Of a stretch of 64,000 nt of DNA, positions 20,367-30,544 are shown piece by piece. The notes beneath the pieces were generated by a model. That model made no database searches, was not told where the DNA came from, and worked only from the letters and a program-made list of their open reading frames with translations. Source of the stretch: Macrostomum hystrix (taxonomy: Eukaryota; Platyhelminthes; Macrostomidae); the NCBI GenBank assembly GCA_950097015.1, contig CATNEN010000038.1:13820001-13884000 (forward strand), in the 5' to 3' direction. The first letter of the stretch is position 1, and every line of letters starts with the position of its first letter. The translations under genes and the position numbers were made by a program.

Positions 20367-20808
20367 GTATCACGCTGGCGCGTGTTAGATGCACGATTTA
20401 CTGTGCGTCTAATGTAGTTGTCTATGGCAATTTTCTATCTGAGTAAAAACAACAAGCGTGCGTCTAACGCGTGTAATGCACGGAAAGTGAGTATATTTTA
20501 ATAAGTATACTTCTGCTACAAGTACAACGAACGAACAACATGGAATTGTGTAAACAAGGTAGACTGTGTAGACGCCTGACCCAAGTGATTTCCATTTTAA
20601 GTCATCGAAAATGCTTTACATCGCTTATTGTGTATTCACATCGTGGACCCCCCGTCCTTTCGGTCCCTACACAGGCTTTTGTAAATCCCGATTACAGTTA
20701 CAGTAACAGGAACGGTTAGCAGGTGCACAGACAGGGAAAGCGAATGAAGATGAAGGCGTTCTGCATTTGGAAGTTCAGTATGGGAAAAGTTCATTGCTAT
20801 TACTCACT

Positions 20809-22258
20809 CTAAGAATTGAACGTGCAGTTGTTGACAGTGTTGTAGAAGTTGTAAACCACAGTTGGCTTCTTCTTGGCGTCATCACTTGGCGTCCCACCAG
20901 CAACGTCCGACGTGTCAGAAATAATCAGTGACTGGCTCATGACGGTAGAAGAGTCTTTCATAATCACGTCTTGCATGGAATCATCCTTGTGTAGTGCAGA
21001 AGCCAAGCTGACCGACATGTCTCGCATTTCGCCGTCCCTTCTGGAGCCAAAGCGTAAGTAGCGTTCTACAGTTCGCGTCTGCTTATGGCCAGTGACTTTG
21101 CAGATATCAGACGCGCTGTAACCTGCGTTAGATAGCTCCTTTATTACCGTGGATCGAATGCAGTACGCAGTGTATGACTTTGATAAATTCGCCTTCTTTG
21201 AAATGACGGTCATCAGCTGGCCCAAAGGATTCACACCAATTGCCTTGTTCGGGCAGTACCATGCTCCATTCGCCCAACCTGTTTTTTTTCTGCAGTAAGA
21301 AGAAAGGATATCTTTTCACCGTCTCCGAACTGCTTGATGGAATGGATTGCTCACGCTGAGCTAAATAGAGCTTCATAGCTTCCACAGGGCAGCGGCTTCT
21401 GTCTGGCAACGCACTCATAACAGCTTGCTTGACATCGTCACACGAGTTCCTGGAGAGTTCTTTGCCAACATTCTTTACTGTTCCAGCAACAAAGCGCACC
21501 ACTTCAATCCCATCGGAATCCGTCTCGAATCGAAAGGAATCATCGCTCAGTGAACGGATCCACTCGCGACCTCTGTTTCCAAAGTAGAACATAATGTTGT
21601 AGTACACTTCATGAAGTAGCACCTCTGGAGATTTCCGATCGAAGTAGTCAGACAGCCTCTTCAGATCAACAGGCTCGATCGATTGAAAGTGTCGGGCGCG
21701 TCCGCCTCGGGCAATGAAGATTCTGCCCATTGACTTCAGTGTCGTATTGGAAGCATAGAATGCGTCGTCAGTTAGAATATTGATTCGCCTTGTCGACATG
21801 AAATGCCGGTAGAGCGCAGCTCGGATGCAAATCAACGTGGCTGGAGCAAAGTATTCGCCATTCCTCTTGCGAAGTGAGCCATAGAAGTATCGCAATAGAC
21901 TATCGATCTCGCGCGGTGTAGAAGTCGCCAAATCACGCTGAACTGACGGATGGTTCTCCATGAAGCTCTGCAACTTACCGACATAATATTCGGTAGCCTT
22001 TGTCACACTCTTACTAGCAGCGGTGTCCTCGATTTCGGAAACGAGCTGTTCCAATTCAAGTAGTTCAGCTTCTTCGTCAGGTATCTTCTTGAAAAGTGCC
22101 TCCAGAAGATCCTCCTCTTCTCGATCAATCGCCGACTCCGGTAGATTATCAGGCTCGTTCAGGATGTCGTCAATCTCATTGGTGGACAAGCCGGAAATCA
22201 TTTCGTTCGGAAATTTGCTCAGATTCAGAAGTCTGACTTTAGTTGGTGGCTCAGCCAT
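20809..22258 (-). pseudogene. Crypton-2 copy A tyrosine recombinase, one frameshift
   Basis: The first frame runs from ATG 22258 to the run of eight A's (plus-strand T's at 21282-21289). Beyond it the sense continues in another frame to the stop at 20809. N-terminal acidic region; FAPATLICIRAALYRHFM block; catalytic first Arg in FGNRGREWIRSL; then AYCIRSTVI (second Arg; the usual His two or three residues earlier is Tyr), VTGHKQTRTVERYL with the His and the nucleophilic Tyr. Total about 480 residues. Only one base of the A run separates it from an open gene. The same run is present in copy B, so the shift predates both copies or is bypassed by slippage. Confidence 0.8.
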
Positions 22259-22426
22259 ATTCTCTCACAAGTGATTTTAATTTAACAGCTTCTTATTCCC
22301 TTCTTCGTAACACTCAATCAACTTGCGTGCCTTTCACGCATTTTGTCTATGGTTAAGACAAAGTCTAACTGAGCGTGCATCTAACGCGCCATCTAAAGTA
22401 GTAAGCCAACGTAATACAATGCAACT

Positions 22427-22520
22427 CATACATCGATTTTTTGTGCTTAAATGGTCTATGGCACTCGTGCGCTGTGCGCACTCGTGCATCGACCATTTAA
22501 GCACGCAAAATCGATGTATG
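22427..22520. repeat. 94-bp terminal hairpin, Crypton-2 copy A
   Basis: Arms of about 46 bp from CATACATCGATTTT inwards to CACTCGTGCGC, loop TGT, then the inverse to ATCGATGTATG. Ends eight bases before the CATT junction. GTCTATGG is in the left arm. Confidence 0.9.
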
Positions 22521-23113
22521 AATCCTACATTGTATCACGCTGGCGCGTGTTAGATGCACGATTTACTGTGCGTCTAATGTAGTTGTCTATGGCAATTTTC
22601 TATCTGAGTAAAAACAACAAGCGTGCGTCTAACGCGTGTAATGCACGGAAAGTGAGTATATTTTAATAAGTATACTTCTGCTACAAGTACAACGAACGAA
22701 CAACAGGGAATTGTGTAAACAAGCTAGAATGTGTAGACGCCTGACCCAAGTGATTTCCATTTTAAGTCATTGAAAATGTTTTACATCGCTTATTGTGTAT
22801 TCACATCGTGGGGGGCTTTGCCCCCCACACCCCCCGTCCTTTCGGTCCCTACACAGGCTTTTGTAAATCCCTATTACAGTTACAGTAACAGGAACGGTTA
22901 ACACGTGCACAGACGATTACCTATCATTGACAGGGAAAGCGAATGAAGATGAAGGCGTTCTGCATTTGGAAGTTCAGTGTGGGAAAAGTTCATTGCTATT
23001 ACTCACTCTAAGAATTGAGCGTGCAGTTGTTGACAGTGTTGTAGAAGTTGTAAACCACAGTTGGTTTCTTCTTGGCGTCATCACTTGGCGTCCCACCAGC
23101 AACGTCCGACGTG

Positions 23114-24402
23114 TCAAAAATAATCAGTGACTGGCTCATGACGGTAGAAGTCTTTCATAATCACGTCTTGCATGGAATCATCCTTGTGTAGTGCAGAAGC
23201 CAAGCTGACCGACATGTCTCGCATTTCGCCGTCCCTTCTGGAGCCAAAGCGTAAGTAGCGTTCTACAGTTCGCGTCTGCTTATGGCCAGTGACTTTGCAG
23301 ATATCAGACGCGCTGTAACCTGCGTTAGATAGCTCCTTTATTACCGTGGATCGAATGCAGTACGCAGTGTATGACTTTGATAAATTCGCCTTCTTTGAAA
23401 TGACGGTCATCAGCTGGCCCAAAGGATTCACACCAATTGCCTTGTTCGGGCAGTACCATGCTCCATTCGCCCAACCTGTTTTTTTTCTGCAGTAAGAAGA
23501 AAGGATATCTTTTCACCGTCTCCGAACTGCTTGATGGAATGGATTGCTCACGCTGAGCTAAATAGAGCTTCATAGCTTCCACAGGGCAGCGGCTTCTGTC
23601 TGGCAACGCACTCATAACAGCTTGCTTGACATCGTCACACGAGTTCCTGGAGAGTTCTTTGCCAACATTCTTTACTGTTCCAGCAACAAAGCGCACCACT
23701 TCAATCCCATCGGAATCCGTCTCGAATCGAAAGGAATCATCGCTCAGTGAACGGATCCACTCGCGACCTCTGTTTCCAAAGTAGAACATAATGTTGTAGT
23801 ACACTTCATGAAGTAGCACCTCTGGAGATTTCCGATCGAAGTAGTCAGACAGCCTCTTCAGATCAACAGGCTCGATCGATTGGAAGTGTCGGGCGCGTCC
23901 GCCTCGGGCAATGAAGATTCTGCCCATTGACTTCAGTGTCGTATTGGAAGCATAGAATGCGTCGTCCGTTAGAATATTGATTCGCCTTGTCGACATGAAA
24001 TGCCGGTAGAGCGCAGCTCAGATGCAAATCAACGTGGCTGGAGCAAAGTATTCGCTTTCCTCTTGCGAAGTGAGCCATAGAAGTATCGCAATAGACTATC
24101 GATCTCGCGCGGTGTAGAAGTCGCCAAATCACGCTGAACTGACGGATGGTTCTCCAGCAGCGCGGTGTCCTCGATCTCGGAAACGAGCTGTTCCAATTCA
24201 AGTAGTTCAGCTTCTTCGTCAGGTATCTTCTTGAAAAGTGCCTCTTGAGAAGATCCTCCTCTTCTCGATCAATCGCCGACTCCGGTAGATTATCAGGCTC
24301 GTTCAGGATGTCGTCAATCTCATTGGTGAACAAGCCAGAAATCAATTCGTTCGGAAATTTGCCCAAATTCAGAAGTCTGACTTTAGTTAGTGGCTCAGCC
24401 AT
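23114..24402 (-). pseudogene. Crypton-2 copy B tyrosine recombinase, degenerate
   Basis: Starts at 24402 as in copy A, but a 2-bp insertion after EEEDLL shifts the frame, and a deletion of about 53 bp near 24157 removes the segment that in A reads TKATEYYVGKLQSFM. The middle reads well from 23996, meets the same A8 shift as copy A near 23478-23485, and continues to a premature end at 23114, where three bases fewer than in A near 23150 and nearby changes alter the tail. GHKQTRTVERYL with the catalytic Tyr is still readable. Confidence 0.8.
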
Positions 24403-24570
24403 ATTCTCTCACAAGTGATTTTAATTTAATAGCTTCTTATTCCCTTCTTCGCAACACTCAATCAACTTGCGTGCCTTTCACGCATTTTGTCTATGGTTAA
24501 GACAAAGTCTAACTGAGCGTGCATCTAACGTGCCATCTAAAGTAGTAAGCCAACGTAATACAATGCAACT

Positions 24571-24664
24571 CATACATCGATTTTTTGTGCTTAAATGGTC
24601 TATGGCACTCGTGCGCTGTGCGCACTCGTGCATCGACCATTTAAGCACGCAAAATCGATGTATG
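24571..24664. repeat. 94-bp terminal hairpin, Crypton-2 copy B
   Basis: Same palindrome as in copy A (22427-22520), with GTCTATGG at 24598-24605. Confidence 0.9.
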
Positions 24665-24675
24665 AATCCTACATT

Positions 24676-24947
24676 CTTTGAACGATATTATGACTATTAC
24701 TGGCCAAAAGTCTGACAGGACTGTACGCCGCTACTTGTCTAGGCAGCGTGAACGCACTGTCCGGAATGTGTCCATGACAGTCAGCAGGGCTCTTAAGCGG
24801 AAGGGCGAAGCGGAGACTGCGATCTCTACACTAACGAGTGTGTACGCTGATGCTACACATGGACAGAAGGATGATATGTTCGATAGGACACCGAGCATAT
24901 TTGCCGGTTGCTCATTCCAGCACTGCACTATTAACTTTACGAAGTGA
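24676..24947 (+). pseudogene. Crypton-1 tyrosine recombinase, 3' part
   Basis: Directly after the third CATT the sequence continues the frame interrupted at 20366. The first readable block is NDIMTITGQKSDRTVRRYL, with the nucleophilic Tyr; the usual GH is GQ here. Then VRNVSMTVSRALKRKGEAE and the stop at 24945-24947. The phase fits the 5' part exactly when one CATT is kept, so the insertion made no other change. Confidence 0.8.
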
Positions 24948-25416
24948 TGCTCTAATTGTCATCCTTAGGATTGCAATATGGCTAGACACTTTGTTTTATT
25001 GTTTATTATCATGTTTTCAAGTTGTCTCGCTATAAAGTTATAATAAATATAACACAGCATATGAAAAAATGGTCTATGGTCAAAAAGTTTTTGTTCAGCG
25101 CTAAGGAATGACAAAATAGTGCGTGTCATTATAATACTCTTGCGTATATGTACAATGTCAAAAAGCGTGCACATTAAACGAAAGAGTGTGCATTCAATGC
25201 TTATAGCCAATTAGGGACCGCGGGGCGTTTAATGCACGCTTTTAATGCATAGTCTATGGTCGAGACTCAGGAACTGAAAACCGTTTTACAATACTACTCA
25301 ATATATACCTGCTTTTTCTTCCTTAAATGTCTATGGAACTCATGCCAAGACATTTAAGCACTCAAAACCACAGATCCTATATACACTGTATACAGCTGAA
25401 TCCTACAGTGTTAATA
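24948..25416. other. Right end of Crypton-1 with inverted motifs
   Basis: Contains GCGTTTAATGCACGC and its inverse-like form (about 25168-25240), two GTCTATGG words (25072, 25252) and a small hairpin around a third (25329) with arms CTTAAATG/CATTTAAG. It ends GAATCCTAC at about 25400-25408, exactly like the Crypton-2 right end. Confidence 0.6.
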
Positions 25417-26247
25417 TTGGTTTTGTCAGCCTAACTGAGAATAAAGCCACCCAAAATGAGAATCCTGCCTACGCTGAATACGAAGGGCCTAGCTGCGTCC
25501 AGCCTAGTCTATGAGCCATAGACTATAAAGGATAAGCAAAGTGACAAAAAGGCATCCAATGTAAGAATCGATCGCTTTTTCTCTTTCCCCCAGCTCTCTC
25601 CACTCCTCCAAGCGCAACTCCTCCATCACTGCTTCTCCATCACCCACAGTCTCGCTGCTTTCTTGCCTATTTATCCAACACTTAGAATTAACAGAGTTCA
25701 GTCTTCACCACTGCAATAAAAATGCCCGCCTCATCTGTGGACCGCCAGCGACTCATCGCGGCCATTGAAAATGGAAGCTCACTAAGGGAAGCAGCAGCCG
25801 TTCTGCAACTGCCTGTCCCAACTGCCTATAGAATTGCGCGTCAGCATCGCCTAGAAGGAAGAACTGAGGCGCTTCCTCGAGGTGGTCAACGACTTCTTAG
25901 AGTTGATGATGAAAGAGCATTTGCTCAGCAGCAAACACTCACTTTATTAGTTCTGAATTGAGAATCTCGTAGACTTTGAGCAATTGCTCACTTTATTCAT
26001 ACGGCCTATTGGCTAGGCATATGGCTCAGAAGGTATAAAAATAAAATAATACGATGCATAGACCAATCGATTCTCACATTGGATGGCTTTTTAACACTTT
26101 AACACTTTAACACTTTTTAACACTTATCCTTTATTGTCTATGGCCCATAGACTAAGGCTGCACGCAGCCAGGCCCTTTAATTGCAGTCAGCGTAGGCAGG
26201 ATTCTCATTTTGGGTGGCTTTATTCTCAGTTAGGCTGACAAAATCAA
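25417..26247 (+). mobile_element. Non-autonomous Tc1/mariner-like element with remnant transposase
   Basis: Long inverted repeats (left 25417-about 25571, right about 26070-26247) beginning TTG(G/A)TTTTGTCAGCC, with TA on both sides (25415-25416, 26248-26249). Near the inner part each repeat has a GTCTATG-GCCATAGAC palindrome. A short transposase remnant lies between them. Confidence 0.85.
25722..25961 (+). pseudogene. Truncated mariner-like transposase, N-terminal helix-turn-helix only
   Basis: 79 codons. SVDRQRLIAAIENGSSLREA and VPTAYRIARQHRLEG form the first DNA-binding helix-turn-helix, clearly related to SAVDRQRLIAAYQNDADW of the fuller element at 27461-29067. After RGGQRLLRVDDERAF the frame leaves the family and stops; no DDE domain follows. 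The internal deletion makes the element non-autonomous. Confidence 0.7.
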
Positions 26248-26249
26248 TA

Positions 26250-27458
26250 GCTCTCCTATTACAACACGTTATACTACTGTGATGCGCCTAAACTCGATCT
26301 CAACCCCTTGGAGTATAATTTTACTCTTTTGATACCAAATTACCTGCCAGTGTACCCCACAGACTTTTAAGTGAACTTTGAGGCCAGCCTGGGTGGTCAA
26401 AGCACGTGTCAAAGCTAAGATTAGTCATCGCCTTGATCCCTTAGACCCCTCAAAACGCCAATACCACCTCCGCTCCACATTGTTCTGGTTCAGGCAAGCG
26501 TGACGGAACTTAACTTTAAAATTACTTTTAATTGGATCGAATCCATTTGTAATTTTCCCAAATTTAATGTAAATTCTTCAATCTTCTCAAGACTTCCCTT
26601 TAAGACAAGTAATTTCATAAACAATTTAGATAAGCAAAGCAGTCATAATTATATGAGCTGTTTCGCAACGATTATGTAATATTAACCGCCCCACTTCCCC
26701 CCAAGTTTTCTGTATAACGTCGGGCCAATCAGAGCGCGACAGGGCTCCGATTGTACACTACGCAGGGTCAAGGCTGGGTCAACGGAGACTTTCTTCACGG
26801 TTCACGCGCGTGAATTCTCCCCTATTTCCTCCAAAAAGGTCAGACGTTCCTACATCTTTGGACGCGCTTGCCCCACCACGTTCCGATAACTTGGGACCCA
26901 TTGGACCTTTTCGTCCCGTTCGACACGTTCGGACGTTCTGACATCTTCAGACGTGCTTGTCCAGTTCCGTCCCGCAGTTCCCACCCCCTGCTACTTTCCC
27001 TATAGTTATCTTCTATAATTATAACTATCTTCTATAACTATAGTTACCGATAGTTATATAGCCATCTTATCGCCTCCCCTTTATGTCAAGTCCCCAATCC
27101 CTGATATATTAATTCCTTCGTTCCTCCGAGTCGTCATGGCAAGCCTTCGCCCCTGAAGAAGAACGACGGTCGACCTTGCGCCCAGCCGCCTGGCCCTGCA
27201 GTACAGCCGAGTCCAGCTGGATCTGGTTGAGCCCGATTCAAGGTATTTGCTATTTTGCTTCTGACCATCTGTGGGCAGCACAATTTCCCCAATCATTATC
27301 TATCTTAATTAATAATTACCAGCGTGGAGCCGTTGCTCGCGGGTGTTCGAATCGTTAAATCTAACATTTTTCAAAGCTTTCTAGCTCTGCTCATTTAAGC
27401 ATGCAGGCAATTGAGTAGAAAGCGCATATCACTGAGAGGAGGCTGTTCGCAGGTTAAA
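26250..27458. other. Spacer, no gene recognised
   Basis: Mixed-composition DNA. An AT-rich block of short ATAGTTAT palindromes lies at about 26998-27060. 27060-27240 is more GC-rich but has no readable domain. It might hold degraded LTR sequence, but I cannot support that. Confidence 0.4.
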
Positions 27459-27460
27459 TA

Positions 27461-29067
27461 TGCCTTTTTTTCGTTCTATTTGGGCTTTCTTGCGAACCAT
27501 TTGGGCAGCGCAGGCAGTGGTGAGCGAGACGAAAGCAGGCACTCTGTGCCATAGACAAGGATTGCATTTGCTTCTGAATTCAGCAACCAATTTGGGCCCC
27601 TTAGCGAGCAATTTCGGCCATTTAAAAGCTACGCTATGGACGCAGAAGAACATGAGCCATACAGACAAACAGACAAAGAGGTGAAAGCACCAATAGGAAA
27701 AATGTTAACTTGGGAAAACAATCAGACTGACTGAAAAGGAGTCAACATGATGATGTCAAAACATCACTCGGTAATGTCAGCTGCCTCGAGGCAACGCTGC
27801 ATGTAGGTCAGACTGTGGTTCACCCACTGTCGACACTTGAATGGCGTGATCTCGAATACAGCCGTGTCGATCAGTTGCTGCAGAATCCGCAGTCGTTGCT
27901 GATGAAGCGTGCTTCCCGCTGCGGCTGCTGCGTCTCGGTTACCGGCTTGGCGCTGAATGTCCGGTTGTGACAAGCTGCGCTTCAGAGCAGCTTTCAGGCA
28001 GGAGCCAGCTCGCTCAGTTGCATTCAGGAACGGCGAGTATGGCGGTAGAAAACGATGATTGTGTCCTTCACGCATTCCTGGCACGTTTGTGTGAGCGCGG
28101 GCACCGTCCGTGAGAAGGACAAACTCTTCATCCAATAGCTTGTCTAATTCAGACAGAAAGGCTACAAAATTCTCGTTCTTGAAGCCGCCGACAACTGTCG
28201 TGTAGTGCACGAGGCCATGCACAGACGAGATTGCCAAGCAGATTGTCAGATTCTGACCGCGTTGGCCATTCACAACTGACACAGCTCGCTGTCCGCGCTG
28301 CGCCCAACCTTGGCTGCGTGACGTCCACAAGTTGACGCCGAACTCGTCGAGCCAGATCGTATGCTGCTGCACTCCCTCAGTCAGCATCCGTTCTGCATGC
28401 ATGCGCCGAGCCTCCTTAGTCACGGGCTCGTTCCACTCTACCGGATTGACCCTTGCCAACTTTAGCGTGACGAGACGACCATCCAACGCCCGACTGATGG
28501 TCGATTGCGATATAATGGCGACGTCAGGAAAAATCTGCTGTAGGCGCAGCTGCATCTGATTCAGCGTTGCTGTCGGGCGCGATCCCAGGAAGTCGACGAT
28601 CTCCTCAATCATTCCTTCCGTCAGTCGACGCCTCTTGTCACCACCCTTTGGCGATAAAAGTGCAGATAAAATTAAATTGCAGACGATGTTGGCTGCTGTC
28701 TGGCGCTTGATGCCAAGCATGCGCGCTAGGTGTCGCCAGTCGGCATCATTCTGGTAGGCTGCAATCAGCCTCTGTCTGTCAACAGCCGATATGCGCGAGT
28801 AATGACCGCGAGGCGGTATCGCGGTCAGAGTATGCTCATGTTGCAGACTGTTGTGACTTCTATGACTGCTGCCCCTGTTTTTTATCTCTGACTGCCACCA
28901 CTGGCCAAAATTGCTCGCAAAGGGGCCCAAATTGGTTGCCGAATTCAGAAGCAAATGCAATCTTTGTCTATGGCAATTGGCACAGAGGGCCTGCTTTCGT
29001 CTCGCTCACCACTGCCTGCGCTGCCCAAATGGCTCGCAAGAAAGCCCAAATAGAACGCAAAAAGGTA
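27461..29067 (-). mobile_element. Tc1/mariner (IS630 superfamily) transposon
   Basis: Inverted repeats of about 170 bp (left 27461-about 27625, right about 28900-29067) start T(G/A)CCTTTTT, with TA duplicated at 27459-27460 and 29068-29069. CCATAGAC/GTCTATGG occurs in each repeat (27549, 28966). The 1.6-kb element carries one transposase frame. Confidence 0.85.
27764..28960 (-). CDS. Tc1/mariner-like transposase (DDE)
   Basis: 398 codons. The first ATG (28960) lies inside the inverted repeat, so the first 50 or so residues may not be native. A helix-turn-helix region has SAVDRQRLIAAYQNDADW and ARMLGIKRQTAANIV. The catalytic core has IWLDEFGVNLW (first Asp), VLLTDGARAH (second Asp) and PPYSPFLNATE (Glu). 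Only 30 residues lie between the last two, fewer than the 34 of classic Tc1 or mariner. The frame is open to its end, so it may be functional. The 25417 element is a deleted cousin. Confidence 0.85.
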   Translation of the reverse strand: MHLLLNSATNLGPFASNFGQWWQSEIKNRGSSHRSHNSLQHEHTLTAIPPRGHYSRISAVDRQRLIAAYQNDADWRHLARMLGIKRQTAANIVCNLILSALLSPKGGDKRRRLTEGMIEEIVDFLGSRPTATLNQMQLRLQQIFPDVAIISQSTISRALDGRLVTLKLARVNPVEWNEPVTKEARRMHAERMLTEGVQQHTIWLDEFGVNLWTSRSQGWAQRGQRAVSVVNGQRGQNLTICLAISSVHGLVHYTTVVGGFKNENFVAFLSELDKLLDEEFVLLTDGARAHTNVPGMREGHNHRFLPPYSPFLNATERAGSCLKAALKRSLSQPDIQRQAGNRDAAAAAGSTLHQQRLRILQQLIDTAVFEITPFKCRQWVNHSLTYMQRCLEAADITE

Positions 29068-29199
29068 TAGTAGAAGATAATGTAATAATGTAACACTAAC
29101 ATAAATACGATGCGATAAATACTAATAGCAGTACAGTTTGCACACAGAGCCGCATTTATAAGAGGTTAGGTTTTCACCAACGAAGCGCAGAACAGGCCT

Positions 29200-30540
29200 T
29201 GTAAGATGGGATTTTGAACCTCTACATTGAACCTCTAGCAAATGCCTTCCCCAGCTAAGGTGGGATCGTGTAAAGTACGAAAGAACCCCCTATGCGAAAG
29301 ACCTTGCTTCCAGCACTGACCAGGACACCCAGAAGATGCCCAGCATAAAGTCTCTCTGGCGGCCATTATTCGCTCTCTTTCTGGCCTAAATATTAGTCGT
29401 AGCAGCGGGGTCCCTGCCTCGTTATGTTTTACTTATGGGGTCTAGAACCACAAGGGGTGGTGGCAGAACTACTCCAAGTAGTCCCTACCTTGAAAACTCA
29501 CTGGCTAGAATTAAACAATGGGAAATTGGCCAATCGGACCACAAAACCAGCTACCAATAATCACTAGGGCGGGTGCCTCTGGGGGAGTAAGGCCTGATCC
29601 CCTTCCACCTTGGGATCAGCACCGTGGGATTTCCAGCGCTCACATTGAGCCGTTCCCGGGTAACATCAACTGCAAGTATTAGTATTGCCTTAGGAGTACG
29701 GGGCGATTAATGAGCGATACACACTACTCATTCTGGTTTTCTTGCGCAGTCAGTCGTGAAGATACTATGCCATTGCAAAAAATCGTTTAATTGCAATTTT
29801 ACAGGACTAATGATACCTACCAGCCCCTGTAAACAGCCGTTGCACCAGCCCAGAAGTGTAGTGTACATGATAGACGGCCAGATGATCGGCGTGTAGATCC
29901 ACCAAAGTTTCTTGGGGGGTGAGCCTCCATGAAGTGCCAACGGTGCGCCTATCTGATCTGAGCCAGTATTGCCAGGGCCTTCTTATCTTTGGCGAAAATG
30001 TGAGGGGTGTCCACTTGAGCCTACGGTCTAGGATAATATATACTAGGAGGCAAAATCTAGGAGGCATCGGACCTGCTTCTCCAAGGCGACGTCCGTACCA
30101 TAGAGACTGGGAGGCAGCTTGCTAGTAAAATAACTCCGAGAGCCTCAGCCCGCGCAGCGTTCCGCTTTGTTGATGAAACCCTTCAGAATGTCCCTGGTGG
30201 TTTCCGCCGAGGGGCCCCCGCAAATCGCGGTCATATCATCAGAGCATCGTTAAGCAGCTCATCTATAACGAGGTTCCAAATAACCGGGGTGAGGACTCCG
30301 CCACTTGTGCGAGAGCGAATAGCGCTTCAGCTCTACAGAGCGCCAGCCTCTCGAAAAGCTTGAGGCAAGAGGACTTTAGGCTATCCGGGCGGAAATGCCT
30401 TGACAGCCCACAGTCACCTTTAGCAGGCTTTGGAAGAGTAGGCAGATGAATTCTTTGTCAAGGAATCTGCCTCATTTACCACTTCGTGCAATAACACTGG
30501 ATGCACCCCGTCCGGCGCCGGTGCCTTAACAGATATTCTC
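29200..30540 (-). pseudogene. Decayed LINE (I/Jockey-like), minus strand
   Basis: Reading the minus strand from 30540 gives a PDGVHPVLL-like RT start, a DDMTAICGGPS block near 30230 (compare [13 protein letters not shown] of the 12285-14174 gene), and then KKALAILAQIR and a WWIYTPIIWPSIMYTT stretch near 29850-29990, aligning with that gene. Many stops and shifts break it. The region down to 29200 fits the 3' part but is harder to read. It is an old relic of the same LINE family. Confidence 0.65.
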
Positions 30541-30544
30541 GCGT

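Larger units (their letters stand above)
20367..22527 (-). mobile_element. Crypton-2, copy A
   Basis: The element runs from GTATCACGC to GAATCCTA and is preceded by CATT (20363-20366) and followed by CATT (22528-22531), the latter shared with copy B. It sits in the coding region of Crypton-1 and holds a recombinase gene on the minus strand, subterminal GTGCRTCTAA repeats and a right-end hairpin. Confidence 0.85.
22532..24671 (-). mobile_element. Crypton-2, copy B (head to tail with A)
   Basis: Same ends and orientation as copy A, joined to it by a single CATT and followed by CATT (24672-24675), after which the Crypton-1 gene resumes. High identity to A, with small deletions. Unlike A it keeps a GGGGGGC-TTT-GCCCCCC hairpin at 22810-22826. 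Confidence 0.85.
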
